This document shows, piece by piece, positions 1-6,999 of a stretch of 11,030 nt of DNA. The translations under genes and the position numbers were made by a program. The stretch covers positions 1 through 11,030 of the forward strand of contig JAXIUW010209731.1 of the NCBI GenBank assembly GCA_035591015.1, in the 5' to 3' direction. The stretch comes from Cephalothrix simula. Its lineage: Eukaryota; Nemertea; Palaeonemertea; Archinemertea; Cephalotrichidae. Under the pieces are notes generated by a model that had not been told where the DNA came from, made no database searches, and saw only the letters and a program-made list of their open reading frames with translations. Each line of letters begins with the position of its first letter. Positions within the stretch are counted from its first letter, which is position 1.

Positions 1-110
1 GCTAAGAGTGTGATATATAACCATTAACCAATATCTAATTGGTGAAAGTGTCACAAAAAGGGCATATTGCACGGAATGTACGAGTAGGTTATATTTCACG
101 AGTCACATTT

Positions 111-232
111 AGCAACAAATTTGCAAATTTAGGTCATTTAACAACAAATTTGCAAATTTAGGTGATTTAGCAACAAATTTGCAAATTTAGGTGATTTAGC
201 AACAAATTTACAAATTTAGGTCATTTAGCAAC
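111..232. repeat. 29-bp tandem repeat, four copies plus a partial
   Basis: Four consecutive 29-bp units (111-139, 140-168, 169-197, 198-226) are followed by a 6-nt partial unit (227-232). The units differ at only a few positions (AGCAAC or AACAAC at the start, GGTCATTT or GGTGATTT at the end, one G-to-A change in unit 4). Units 1-3 each contain the perfect 14-bp palindrome AAATTTGCAAATTT. The array behaves as a minisatellite or as the internal subrepeats of a larger mobile element that starts outside the window. Confidence 0.93.
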
Positions 233-678
233 GATCTTCAGTCACTTGTTTATAATTCATACCTTTTTTATAGCCACCAGATTCGTTTATCTACCTTTAA
301 AGGTTGATTTTCTTCATAAAATCTACCTTAAAGCAGGAGGGTTGACATACACGGACCACCCACCCCCTGGAAAACTTCGATTGCACCAAAATTTTCGAAC
401 CCCTATACCCTCGAAATTTCACTATTTCCCCGCCCCTGAAATTTTTCAATTTTATCCAATCAAACCGAAACCGAATGTTTTCGAAGTCAATTTTTTTGAA
501 ATTTTACAAGCTTCAAATGGCCATTGGGTTATACATGATTTAAGGCATCAATGATTTGGAATTTAGTCCTTCAACAAAAATCTCCTTTAATATAACACCG
601 AGGAAAAACCATAAATTGAGCCAAAAACCACCCCAACCTCAAATGTGAATGTCAATTTTCTCCATTAACAACCACCAG

Positions 679-736
679 CCCCCCCCCCCCTTGGTAAAGG
701 GTAGATTTACCCCCCCCCTTGGTAAAGGGTAGATTT
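679..736. repeat. Direct duplication of a C-tract unit
   Basis: Two copies of a C-run followed by TTGGTAAAGGGTAGATTT lie at 679-708 (12 Cs) and 710-736 (9 Cs). The shared 18-bp parts start 28 bp apart and are identical, so the duplication looks recent. C-runs of this length are also prone to length error in sequencing. Confidence 0.9.
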
Positions 737-923
737 GATAAACGAATATTTCTATCATTTCTATTCTGCAAAATATCTATGACATAATACAGATTTTCTT
801 ATTTGATTTATAGTTTTAACCATACATGTATACAAAATACATCAGGACATTATTTGTGTCATTTGGCATTAGTGCAATGTAGGTGTAGCTACATGTATTC
901 ATCTTGCATCTATAGCGGTAAAT

Positions 924-974
924 ACGACACATAATGTCAAATGGACAATATATTATGTCCATTTGATAATGTGC
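924..974. repeat. Inverted repeat (hairpin) with 10-bp perfect arms
   Basis: CAAATGGACA (938-947) and TGTCCATTTG (956-965) are perfect inverted copies around an 8-nt AT loop. Pairing continues outward with a small indel, CACATAATGT on the left against ATAATGTG on the right. A related string, TGTCATTTGG, occurs near 856-865, so the motif may belong to a larger decayed element covering roughly 845-975. Confidence 0.7.
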
Positions 975-1312
975 TAATGAGTGACTGAAAACAAACTGCA
1001 GCAGAAATACTTATGACATAAGTGGGTCTGGTATTTACTCTAGTGAACGAGAGGATTTCTCTTCGCCTACCGTCGAAAAATACGAAAAGTTCGAAATACA
1101 CAATGAGGGGGGTATGATAACAGGTTTTTTAAACAAACTAGTCTGGTATCGGTCCCTGATGATTGATAGCCCAAACAGTTTTCTCAAATTGCCCCATGAC
1201 AAATATTCTTTTGTATTTTTTGAAACACCCTGTATAAGCCTACGCGTTTCTATTTGCATATTGGATGTTACAATATAAATTTGTTGTACATTTTTTCCGG
1301 GTATATACATAC

Positions 1313-1367
1313 CAATATATTCTTCCTTTTTTGGCAATTCTACAGCTTTACACAAATACAAATCAGC
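1313..1367 (-). CDS. PHM: Peptidylglycine alpha-hydroxylating monooxygenase, coding exon 2
   Basis: On the minus strand the acceptor TTTCTATTTTAG ends at 1368. It is followed by 55 open nucleotides encoding ADLYLCKAVELPKKEEYI plus one base, then the donor GTATGT at 1312. The exon begins in phase 0, matching the phase-0 end of exon 1, and it ends in phase 1. The product continues the start of the PHM copper type II, ascorbate-dependent monooxygenase fold. Vertebrate PHM has DTYFC, then a short strand and LP..EE, at the same place. The cysteine of YLC corresponds to the first disulfide cysteine of the PHM core. The three-histidine copper site and the second copper site lie in later exons that are not in the window, so catalytic competence cannot be judged. 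The match of both exons across a 2 kb intron, in frame, makes the call firm. Confidence 0.85.
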
Positions 1368-1915
1368 CTAAAATAGAAACAAGGAAAAAATTTAAAATGT
1401 TGTGTGACAAAAAATATTGAGCAATTATCAACTCATATATACGAAACAACTGGTTATAGAAAGTAAAAGAATGGCAGAATAAGAGGTGCCAAACTTTTCC
1501 GGCGTTGGTCCAGGGGTCCAAATTCGGGGCCAGGAGACCTTAATTTGCCCGAATTATTATCTTTGCAAAATAGTTCTGTTCAGTGTCTGCTAAGTTAAAA
1601 AGGGTGGGGGTAGTCATGAGGTTTGAGTCGAGGAAAAAATTGGACTATATACATGTATCTGAAATAGGTATTAATTCATTTGGGATACGTTCACGTTTAT
1701 GTAAGGTAGTACCAGGTACCTTTGCGATCAATTTGGGTGATTAAATGGCTCCTAAGCGCCGCCCCAGGACCTCCTAGCGCTATAATTTATTTTATTCTTT
1801 GAGCATATCATTTGATCGAAAGGTCCTAAAATTTTAGCTTCCTACGCAGATCCGTTTTTAGATATATTTGAAAAACCTTTGGTTGGGACCTTTTCGCCCC
1901 CTTCAAAAACAGGGT

Positions 1916-2019
1916 AAGAGGGGTTCTATGTCGTATCCCCTCTTCAGTTCCATCCATTCGCCGCCGCATTAAACCGCAGCGTCTGACGGAACCAAAGGGG
2001 GTATGACATCAAACCCCTC
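1916..2019. repeat. Imperfect inverted repeat, about 35-bp arms
   Basis: The left arm (1918-1954) starts GAGGGGTT, runs through TGTC.TA.CCCC and ends in GTTCC. The reverse complement of the right arm (1988-2019) has GAGGGGTT, then TGTCATACCCCCTT, then GGTTCC. The arms flank about 33 bp of CG-containing sequence. A smaller hairpin (AAGAGGGG at 1916-1923 against CCCCTCTT at 1937-1944) lies inside the left arm. This is probably a decayed small palindromic element. Nothing in it suggests coding. Confidence 0.65.
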
Positions 2020-2087
2020 GAAAAAAGAAGGATTGATTCACCATATTGAAATTCCGTGTATCGGAATGATTCACTTTAGAGGCAAGT

Positions 2088-2114
2088 GTAAGTAAGTAAA
2101 AGTAAGTAAGTAAG
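2088..2114 (+). repeat. (GTAA)n microsatellite
   Basis: Six GTAA units, interrupted once by two extra As after the third, occur just upstream of the intron-nested gene. Confidence 0.9.
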
Positions 2115-2240
2115 AGGCACGGGTCATATACAATACAATTTTTATTGATATATCTTTTTGATAAACCAATCCAAATGTACATATGTACAGTCAGAACATT
2201 GATAAATCAGGCTGACATGTATATTGAACACCATAATATA

Positions 2241-2256
2241 ATTTATATATAAATTA
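2241..2256 (+). promoter_or_regulatory. Possible TATA box of the nested gene
   Basis: The AT stretch TTTATATATAAATT contains TATATAAA. A start site about 30 bp downstream would fall near 2275, which would skip the ATG at 2274 and make the in-frame ATG at 2301 the likely initiator. The surrounding DNA is AT-rich, so a match by chance is quite possible. Confidence 0.3.
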
Positions 2257-2273
2257 CAACAACGAAAGACAGA

Positions 2274-2852
2274 ATGATATTTTATTTTAGATGTATTTTT
2301 ATGTCCGTATGCTGTGCTAAGGATAAAAATGGAGGGAAATGGACACACGAAGTTTACTTCGATCCGGAGGCAGATAGTGATGTAGGAGATGATTATAATA
2401 TCACTGATTCGGAACTTAAACCCAAATTAAGGAGCTTAATTGAAAAAGAAGAAGCCATTGAAGAGGTGAGGGTATACAAACATTGTCTATTTAAATGGCA
2501 GCTCACTAAATATATTCTACACCACCAATTGGTCGTTCTTGGAACTAAAAAATGGTGGTGGTCTATTGAAAAAAACTCTGAGGGAATTACAATTCAGAGA
2601 AGCAGATATATTGAATATGTTCGAGATAGATACAGAAGGTCTCCAAGACCAGAATCTTTGCAGCTAATTACGTCAGATGTTGGAAAAAGGTCAATGGATG
2701 ACCTCATAGATTGGTTATGGTATAAAGATGAGCTTAATAAGTCGTATAGTTATACTGATGAACAGTGTAAAAAATTTGCAAAAAGGGTGTTTGATTTTGT
2801 GGCTAAAAACAAAACTCATAAAATTGGAGCGAGGTCACTATGGCCTTGGTAA
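2274..2852 (+). CDS. Putative permuted papain-like (LRAT/NlpC-P60-like) protein, intron-nested
   Basis: A 192-codon frame without introns, far longer than its surroundings allow by chance. Met10 (base 2301) is a likelier start than Met1. TTTATTTTAG (2281-2290) resembles a splice acceptor, so an upstream exon is also possible. After an acidic N-terminal stretch (GKWTHEVYFD, residues 21-30) comes a basic and hydrophobic helix, then HHQLVVLGT (83-91), WWWSIEK (94-100) and ITIQRS (105-110). Next is an amphipathic part with DDLIDWLW (142-149) and finally QCKKFAKRVFDFVA (164-177). A histidine-plus-strand motif preceding an (N/Q)C..FA motif is the order seen in circularly permuted papain-like folds such as LRAT, PPPDE and YiiX. 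His84 and Cys165 would then be the catalytic pair. I recall similar uncharacterised proteins in multigene families of marine invertebrates. Substrate and role are unknown. There is no signal peptide or membrane segment beyond the short hydrophobic residues 1-9, so it is probably cytosolic. Confidence 0.7.
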   Translation: MIFYFRCIFMSVCCAKDKNGGKWTHEVYFDPEADSDVGDDYNITDSELKPKLRSLIEKEEAIEEVRVYKHCLFKWQLTKYILHHQLVVLGTKKWWWSIEKNSEGITIQRSRYIEYVRDRYRRSPRPESLQLITSDVGKRSMDDLIDWLWYKDELNKSYSYTDEQCKKFAKRVFDFVAKNKTHKIGARSLWPW

Positions 2853-3372
2853 AATGCTTCAAGTTTCTAAATGATTAGCAAGCAATTCTTCATATAACGT
2901 AGTGAACACGTACTGACATTACTAAAGATTACAAAATTTGAAAAATGACAATCATTACTTGATTATACAGTATCAGTAAAAAATGCTAAAAGACATGCCT
3001 TAAATTATCACAGCACTTTGTTTATCACGCAGGGCCATTGTCATTGAAAATTGGATTGAGCATAATGAAATTTCTGTAAATCCTGTTGGGGCATAGCAAC
3101 TCCTAAACTCTAGAATATGGTATGATAAGTTATACCATAACCAATCATTGCACACCATAGGCAATAGTGGTTCTGCATTTAGGTCAAAGTCACTTCCGGA
3201 CTCCAATTTTTTAATGATTGCTCAAAAAAATATAATACACACTGTTTTTTTCTTACTATTCCTACTGATTTTGATCATACATGTGTATTTCAAATTTTAA
3301 GAAGATCAAAACTTGAATCCCTTCTACATCATATTAAAAAGCGTTTAAGGGGGGAAAACGAAGACCACAAAC

Positions 3373-3552
3373 CTTATCTGGCTTAACGCCTGGCATCTTG
3401 AGGTCGATTTCATGACTTTTGGCTTTTAAATTTCCGGGTTTATCATTCAACTTCGGTGGAGCTTCTTTTTGGGGTTGCTCAGGTAGTGCAACTATCACTA
3501 ATACTAACATAAATAATCCAAGCAACGTATATTCCATTTGTCTTGAAGCCAT
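3373..3552 (-). CDS. PHM: Peptidylglycine alpha-hydroxylating monooxygenase, coding exon 1
   Basis: Sixty codons run from ATG at 3552 to the donor AAG/GTTTGT at 3373/3372. The start has A at -3 and G at +4, a good eukaryotic context. Residues 8-23 (LLGLFMLVLVIVAL region) form a signal peptide or signal anchor, then a Lys/Pro-rich linker (about 24-47) leads to IDLKMPGVKPDK. That is the first strand of the PHM core (FALDIRMPGVTP in mammalian PAM). The core follows the signal peptide directly. In dopamine beta-hydroxylase and MOXD1 a DOMON domain comes first, so PHM or bifunctional PAM fits better. The enzyme would act in the secretory pathway, hydroxylating glycine-extended peptides with copper, ascorbate and O2. 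Whether a lyase (PAL) domain follows cannot be seen. Exon 2 lies at 1313-1367. Confidence 0.85.
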
Positions 3553-3797
3553 AATCTATAAAGTCTGTCTTAATTGCGGCTAATTCCAATTTTGACAGAA
3601 AGTTAATTACATGTGGAACAGGCTATGTATAAGGAAATGCAAATCGATCACTTAGCACTATTTTAGTGATATCGCACTAGTCACTAATCACAGTGATGTA
3701 TCCAAGATTTCACTGTCGTCGGCTTATTAGACAAAATATGCACTCGACGTATCAGGACTAATTAGTGAATGAGACATTTGGGTGGCTTAAAGCAGAT
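3553..3797 (-). promoter_or_regulatory. PHM 5' leader / promoter region
   Basis: This 245-bp interval separates the stop codon of the candidate upstream terminal exon from the PHM ATG. It has an octamer ATGCAAAT (3637-3644), repeated CACT/AGTG motifs at about 3650-3715 that can pair with each other, and no AATAAA on the minus strand. I see no convincing TATA box. It could be a promoter plus 5' UTR, or a UTR spacer within a longer transcript. Confidence 0.4.
3637..3644. promoter_or_regulatory. Octamer (POU-type) motif upstream of PHM
   Basis: The exact ATGCAAAT octamer lies 85 bp upstream of the PHM start codon. POU-domain factors bind this sequence and are common in neuroendocrine cells. A single 8-mer is weak evidence. 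Confidence 0.3.
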
Positions 3798-3869
3798 TTA
3801 AGATGGAATAGGATTTTGTCTTAGAAATCCCAACGGCCACCCGAATATCTTCTTTACAGCATCTTCCAC
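3798..3869 (-). CDS. Candidate terminal coding exon of an unrecognised small protein
   Basis: On the minus strand a textbook acceptor (pyrimidine tract TTTTCTTCTTTTAATTCCAG ending at 3870) precedes 23 open codons and TAA at 3800-3798. In phase 0 the exon reads VEDAVKKIFGWPLGFLRQ, then NPIPS and stop: a basic amphipathic helix followed by a short proline-containing tail. A second frame (phase 1 entry) is also open but less protein-like. The phase-0 reading joins exactly to the phase-0 end of the exon at 8301-8350. I do not recognise the protein. The intervening intron would be 4.4 kb and full of mobile elements. The chance of a false exon is real, because 72 nt is short. Confidence 0.45.
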   Translation of the reverse strand: MEDAVKKIFGWPLGFLRQNPIPS

Positions 3870-4249
3870 CTGGAATTAAAAGAAGAAAACTAAGCTGAAA
3901 AATATCAAAATGTCTGTGAAAATCTTTTCAAAGTTGTAGCAAAAAGTTATCAGTATTTAGAAAGTTGGAAAACTATATTGAAGTACATTTGTATGTCTGC
4001 AGAAACCTCCACACATCACGCGCGGGAACTTCATTTTTTTCAAAATATACCTATCTGGCCACGCACCCCCCTTATAGGTCTTTGCACATGCAAAAACCCT
4101 TTTTTAGGCCCAAATATACCCCCCACGGTCACCTGATATTATCATAAAACCCAATATTTGCGTCATTTAGTATGTTTGATATGCCAAACAACGTAGCAAG
4201 TTTTGGTCTAAACCGAACGATTCAAAGTGTTCCCATAACGACCAATAAA

Positions 4250-4465
4250 AGTGGGGCTTAGTCATATTATGGAATTTTTTGCACATTTTGTGCCACCGAC
4301 CCCCACCCGGTGGGGTAAAATTTAAAAGCCATCCCATGGTTTGTAACTGTTCATGCCCTTTCCAGAAATGTATGCGGTTAAGGGGGTTCCCTTAATTCTA
4401 CGATATCTCGACGGGAGCCAAAATTTTACGTATTACGGTGCCTCATCCAATTTTTCCATCCATTT
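4250..4465. mobile_element. Diverged half-copy of the 6348-6999 fold-back family
   Basis: The right end (4440-4465) matches the terminal repeat of the 6348-6999 element at 25 of 26 positions (GCCTCATCCAATTTTTCCAT and the following CCATTT). Upstream, CCCTTTCCAG, GGTTAAGGGGGTTCC and TAATTCTACGATATCTCG...CGGGAGCC align in order with CCTTTCCAG, GGTTATGGGGGTTCC and TAATTATGAGAAACCCG...GGGGAGC. GTGGGGCTTAGTCATATTATGG resembles the GTGGTGCTTAGGACATGAAACC module. No left terminal repeat was found, so this looks like an old truncated copy. Confidence 0.65.
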
Positions 4466-4837
4466 TTTTAATGGCTGCTGATGCTGGTACTCCATCCATA
4501 TAGTTAAATGCAATTCTTTCTTTTTTTATTGCCACTAAATACCATCGATGGTAATCTTTCTTTCAAATGATACAGAACACAACTGTATAACCAACTGTGA
4601 ATACCAATCAAAGTCTCCATAGGTTTAGTTCTGGTAATATCTTTGGAGACACGAACAGAGTACAAAGAACAGCGTCAGATGAAAATGAAGAACAGGCCTA
4701 CCCGATAATTAAAGCAATAAAATAATGGTGACATCTTAATGATGGAAAGTTCAAATACAGGATGGAAAAAAGGAGGTACATTTTTGGATCCCGCGTCGCC
4801 CATCTGCGTCATGCGCCACCCATAAACTACATGTATA

Positions 4838-5028
4838 TATTTCTAGAGAGCTCTTGAAGAGCCTAGAACATGGGTCAATATTTTCTCCTACTCACCTGGG
4901 TGGGGGACGGGGCCAGAAAGGACCCGAAAGGGGCACATACCCCATCCTGCGCCAACCCTATACACGAACGTCTAGGGGCTAAAATTTTTCTCAGGCTCTT
5001 CACGATCTTTCTACTTTCTAGATAAAAA
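4838..5028. repeat. Imperfect inverted repeat around a GC-rich core
   Basis: TTCTAGA near 4841, followed by TGAAGAGCCTAGAA (4855-4868), is mirrored by TTCTCAGGCTCTTCA (4988-5002) and TCTAGA near 5019. The GC-rich interior (4890-4970) is unlike the AT-rich flanks and carries several GGGG and CCCC tracts. This may be a small decayed element. No target-site duplication was found. Confidence 0.4.
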
Positions 5029-5156
5029 TGATTTCATGGTGAGTAGTACCCGCCAATATTGATAACAGAATAACAGACGGGGGACAAAACAAACCTCGTA
5101 AGAGCCTCCAAAACAACAATGGCCGAAACCTCCGTAGGCGAACTGGACGTGGACCA

Positions 5157-5198
5157 AAGCAAAAATGGCCAAAAGCTCCGTGGCAAAAGCTCCGTGGC
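5157..5198. repeat. Short tandem repeat AAAAGCTCCGTGGC
   Basis: Two exact 14-bp units (5171-5184 and 5185-5198) follow degenerate relatives at about 5121-5140 (GGCCGAAACCTCCGTAGGCG) and 5161-5170. The open frame over this segment on the minus strand is created by the repeat. Confidence 0.8.
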
Positions 5199-5370
5199 CC
5201 AGCCCAGTCCTAGATCTCTAACATCAATCAATTGGGTAGTTTATATGGTGTAATTTATCAGCCATTGCAAGAAAATGTCCAAAAAGACTACTTAACTACC
5301 CTCCTCATTTGCTTCACCACTCTACACACGAAACTACTGATTCCAAATTTCGCGTGTAAATCTTGAAAGT

Positions 5371-5400
5371 GGTTCTTACCTCAAGAAAAAAAGAAATGCA
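5371..5400 (-). other. Possible recursive-splice (acceptor-donor fusion) site
   Basis: On the minus strand a pyrimidine tract runs directly into TTGAG/GTAAGAACC, an acceptor and a donor sharing one junction at 5380/5379. Zero-length exons of this form serve as ratchet points in long introns of other animals. It would lie inside the candidate 4.4-kb intron. A second, more GC-rich example (CCCAG/GTGAGT) sits at 4896/4895. Both are inferences from sequence only. Confidence 0.25.
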
Positions 5401-5897
5401 CGCACATCACTTTTTTAACATAGCTTTATTCTACTCATACATTCCGTTAACGCTTCACATGTACATGTAACAGAAATTGAATGAATCAATTTTTCTCAAG
5501 AGCTTTAACCATTTCTATAGATTTAACTAATCGCTTCATGTTCAAATTACTCAGGGGGCTGCTCAGGGAATCCTTGTAAAGGGAAATTAGCAATAAAGTT
5601 ATACTACAAATCATCTTGATATAAATCTCACTTAACTTGACAAATCGGACCCTAACTGCTACAGTAGAGGCCTATAAATATGCATGAGATGTTTAAAATT
5701 AATATACCGGTAGATGAATTTTTAAAGAATCGAAAAATAATCTCTGAATTTGAGGACTGAGGCTAATAATAGCACAATATGTCCAACCAGGAGGGGGGTT
5801 TTCAGTCAAGCTCAGACACCGGGCGTCAGATTGTTGAAATCTTAGTCTTGAAACCCACAGCCCAAAAACCGGCCTAGGAGACCACCCCATTTTGATC

Positions 5898-6116
5898 AAT
5901 TTATCTGACAAAAACGTTAAGTTATCTGACGTCGACCTGCTACACCACCCAAATTATCTGACATAACTTATTTTAACTTGAATTAATGATCATTCATCTG
6001 ACGTAATTTAAATTGACACCACCCAATTGTGCTCAAGTATTTAACATAAACTGACGTCAGATAAATCACATCTGTAATTTTGGACACCACCTAATTTAAC
6101 TGAAGTCAGATAAATT
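5898..6116. mobile_element. MITE candidate with 12-bp terminal inverted repeats
   Basis: AATTTATCTGAC (5898-5909) is a perfect inverted copy of GTCAGATAAATT (6105-6116), giving a 219-bp unit. The interior repeats the terminal motif: TTATCTGACGTC near 5922, ATTATCTGAC near 5952, ATCTGACGTAA near 5997 and the inverted GACGTCAGATAAA near 6053. ACACCACC(C/T)AA recurs near 5941, 6016 and 6083. No coding capacity and no clear target-site duplication were seen. Confidence 0.55.
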
Positions 6117-6295
6117 TTGGATAACAATTTTTGAAACCACCAATTTATATTGCATTGATTGGGATAAATTCGCCTAAATATGTGAAACCTTCAGCAAAGA
6201 CAGTGCATTGTCTTACATTTCATGAATTCTTTAATAAATTGTTCGGTCTCAAAAGGGCATTTAGAGCTTCTTTGAGCAAACAGAAATGGAGTAAA

Positions 6296-6309
6296 GGGGG
6301 GGGGGGGGG
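6296..6309 (+). repeat. Homopolymer of 14 G
   Basis: Uninterrupted G-run about 40 bp left of the fold-back element. Its exact length is likely unreliable in assembly. Confidence 0.95.
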
Positions 6310-6347
6310 AATCAAAGAAATATTCTAGAAATTTGATTTGAATATAA

Positions 6348-6999
6348 AAATGGATGGAAAAATTGGCTGAGGCATGGCTTAAAGATACTCCACGGGGGTT
6401 TCTCATATTAGGGTATAGGCCATAACCTATACATCACTGGAGTGGCGGCAGGAGGTGGTTAAAAATGTCCGAAAGAAATGCAAATTATTGATTTTTGGAT
6501 TTGTGGCAACCAGGAAAATAAGAACCCCATAAACTATGCATCCCTGGAAAGGGTGTGCAAAATGGTGTTGGTTTAATGTCCCTACCGTTACCTGGTGAAG
6601 AATAATGATCAAAAATGTTCAAAATCAAAATTCTAGATTTAAACATTTTTAGCCGCCATTTTTTTTACCTTAGGTGGTGCTTAGGACATGAAACCACCAC
6701 CATTCAACTGTATTTTACATGCTCTTTCAAAGGATATATATTTTTTGGGGGTTCCTATTTTCCTATTTGCCACAAGTTAAAAATCGATAATTTGCCGCTT
6801 TTCAACCATTTCTTTCGAACATTTAACCACCACCCTTCAGCAGGTGGTGGTAGGGACATGAAACTACTACCATTTTACTCTATTTCGTATGTCCTTTCCA
6901 GTGATTTATAGGTTATGGGGGTTCCTATGCCCCTAATTATGAGAAACCCGCGGGGAGCAGATTAGCTAGCCATGCCTCAACCAATTTTTCCATCCATTT
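6348..6999. mobile_element. Fold-back element, 652 bp, 32-bp terminal inverted repeats
   Basis: The ends 6348-6379 and 6968-6999 are inverted copies differing at one of 32 positions (starting AAATGGATGGAAAAATTGG). Beyond the ends most of the left half is complementary to the right half: GGGTTTCTCAT, CCATAACCTATA.ATCACTGGA, TGTCCGAAAGAAATG and CAAATTATTGATTTTT all recur in inverted order, so the unit is a long imperfect hairpin. The right half additionally carries two related modules (GGTGGTGCTTAGGACATGAAACCACC and GGTGGTGGTAGGGACATGAAACTACT), the second largely deleted from the left half. There is no transposase frame, so it is non-autonomous. Confidence 0.8.

Larger units (their letters stand above)
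1..1312 (-). other. PHM intron 2 (partial), repeat-rich
   Basis: This stretch lies downstream (on the minus strand) of PHM exon 2, whose donor GTATGT is at 1312-1307. No further PHM exon is visible. In particular I found no minus-strand HHM-type codon run, which marks the next conserved part of the PHM core, so the intron probably continues past the left edge. It holds the 29-bp tandem array, a pyrimidine-rich stretch around 350-660 with many CCCC runs, the duplicated C-tract unit and an inverted repeat near 938-965. The 102-codon open frame at 246-554 is low-complexity and shows no protein-like signal. Confidence 0.6.
1368..3372 (-). other. PHM intron 1 (2,005 bp), phase 0, hosting an antisense gene
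   Basis: The intron starts with GTTTGTGG at 3372 and ends with TTCTATTTTAG at 1368. It contains the intact plus-strand gene described at 2274-2852, a roughly 100-bp inverted repeat near 1918-2019 and a GTAA microsatellite. I see no other coding signal in 1380-1900 or in 2860-3370. The short minus-strand frame at 3000-3206 has no recognisable motif or splice context. Confidence 0.75.

Noticed and set aside
246-554. 102-codon plus-strand open frame
   Set aside because: The translation is rich in F, P, K and H and comes from AT- and C-rich low-complexity DNA. There is no domain, no splice context and no good start.
1035-1312. Extension of the minus-strand frame beyond PHM exon 2 (to 1035)
   Set aside because: Protein similarity to PHM stops exactly at the GTATGT donor; the rest is intron read-through.
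2142-2348. 68-codon minus-strand frame opposite the nested gene
   Set aside because: It overlaps the start of the much stronger plus-strand gene and has no motif.
5034-5231. Minus-strand frame reading ATELLPRSFW
   Set aside because: Created by the 14-bp tandem repeat and its degenerate relatives.
6191-6911. Open frames across the 14-G run and the fold-back element
   Set aside because: They are produced by the homopolymer and by the hairpin repeat and have no transposase motifs.
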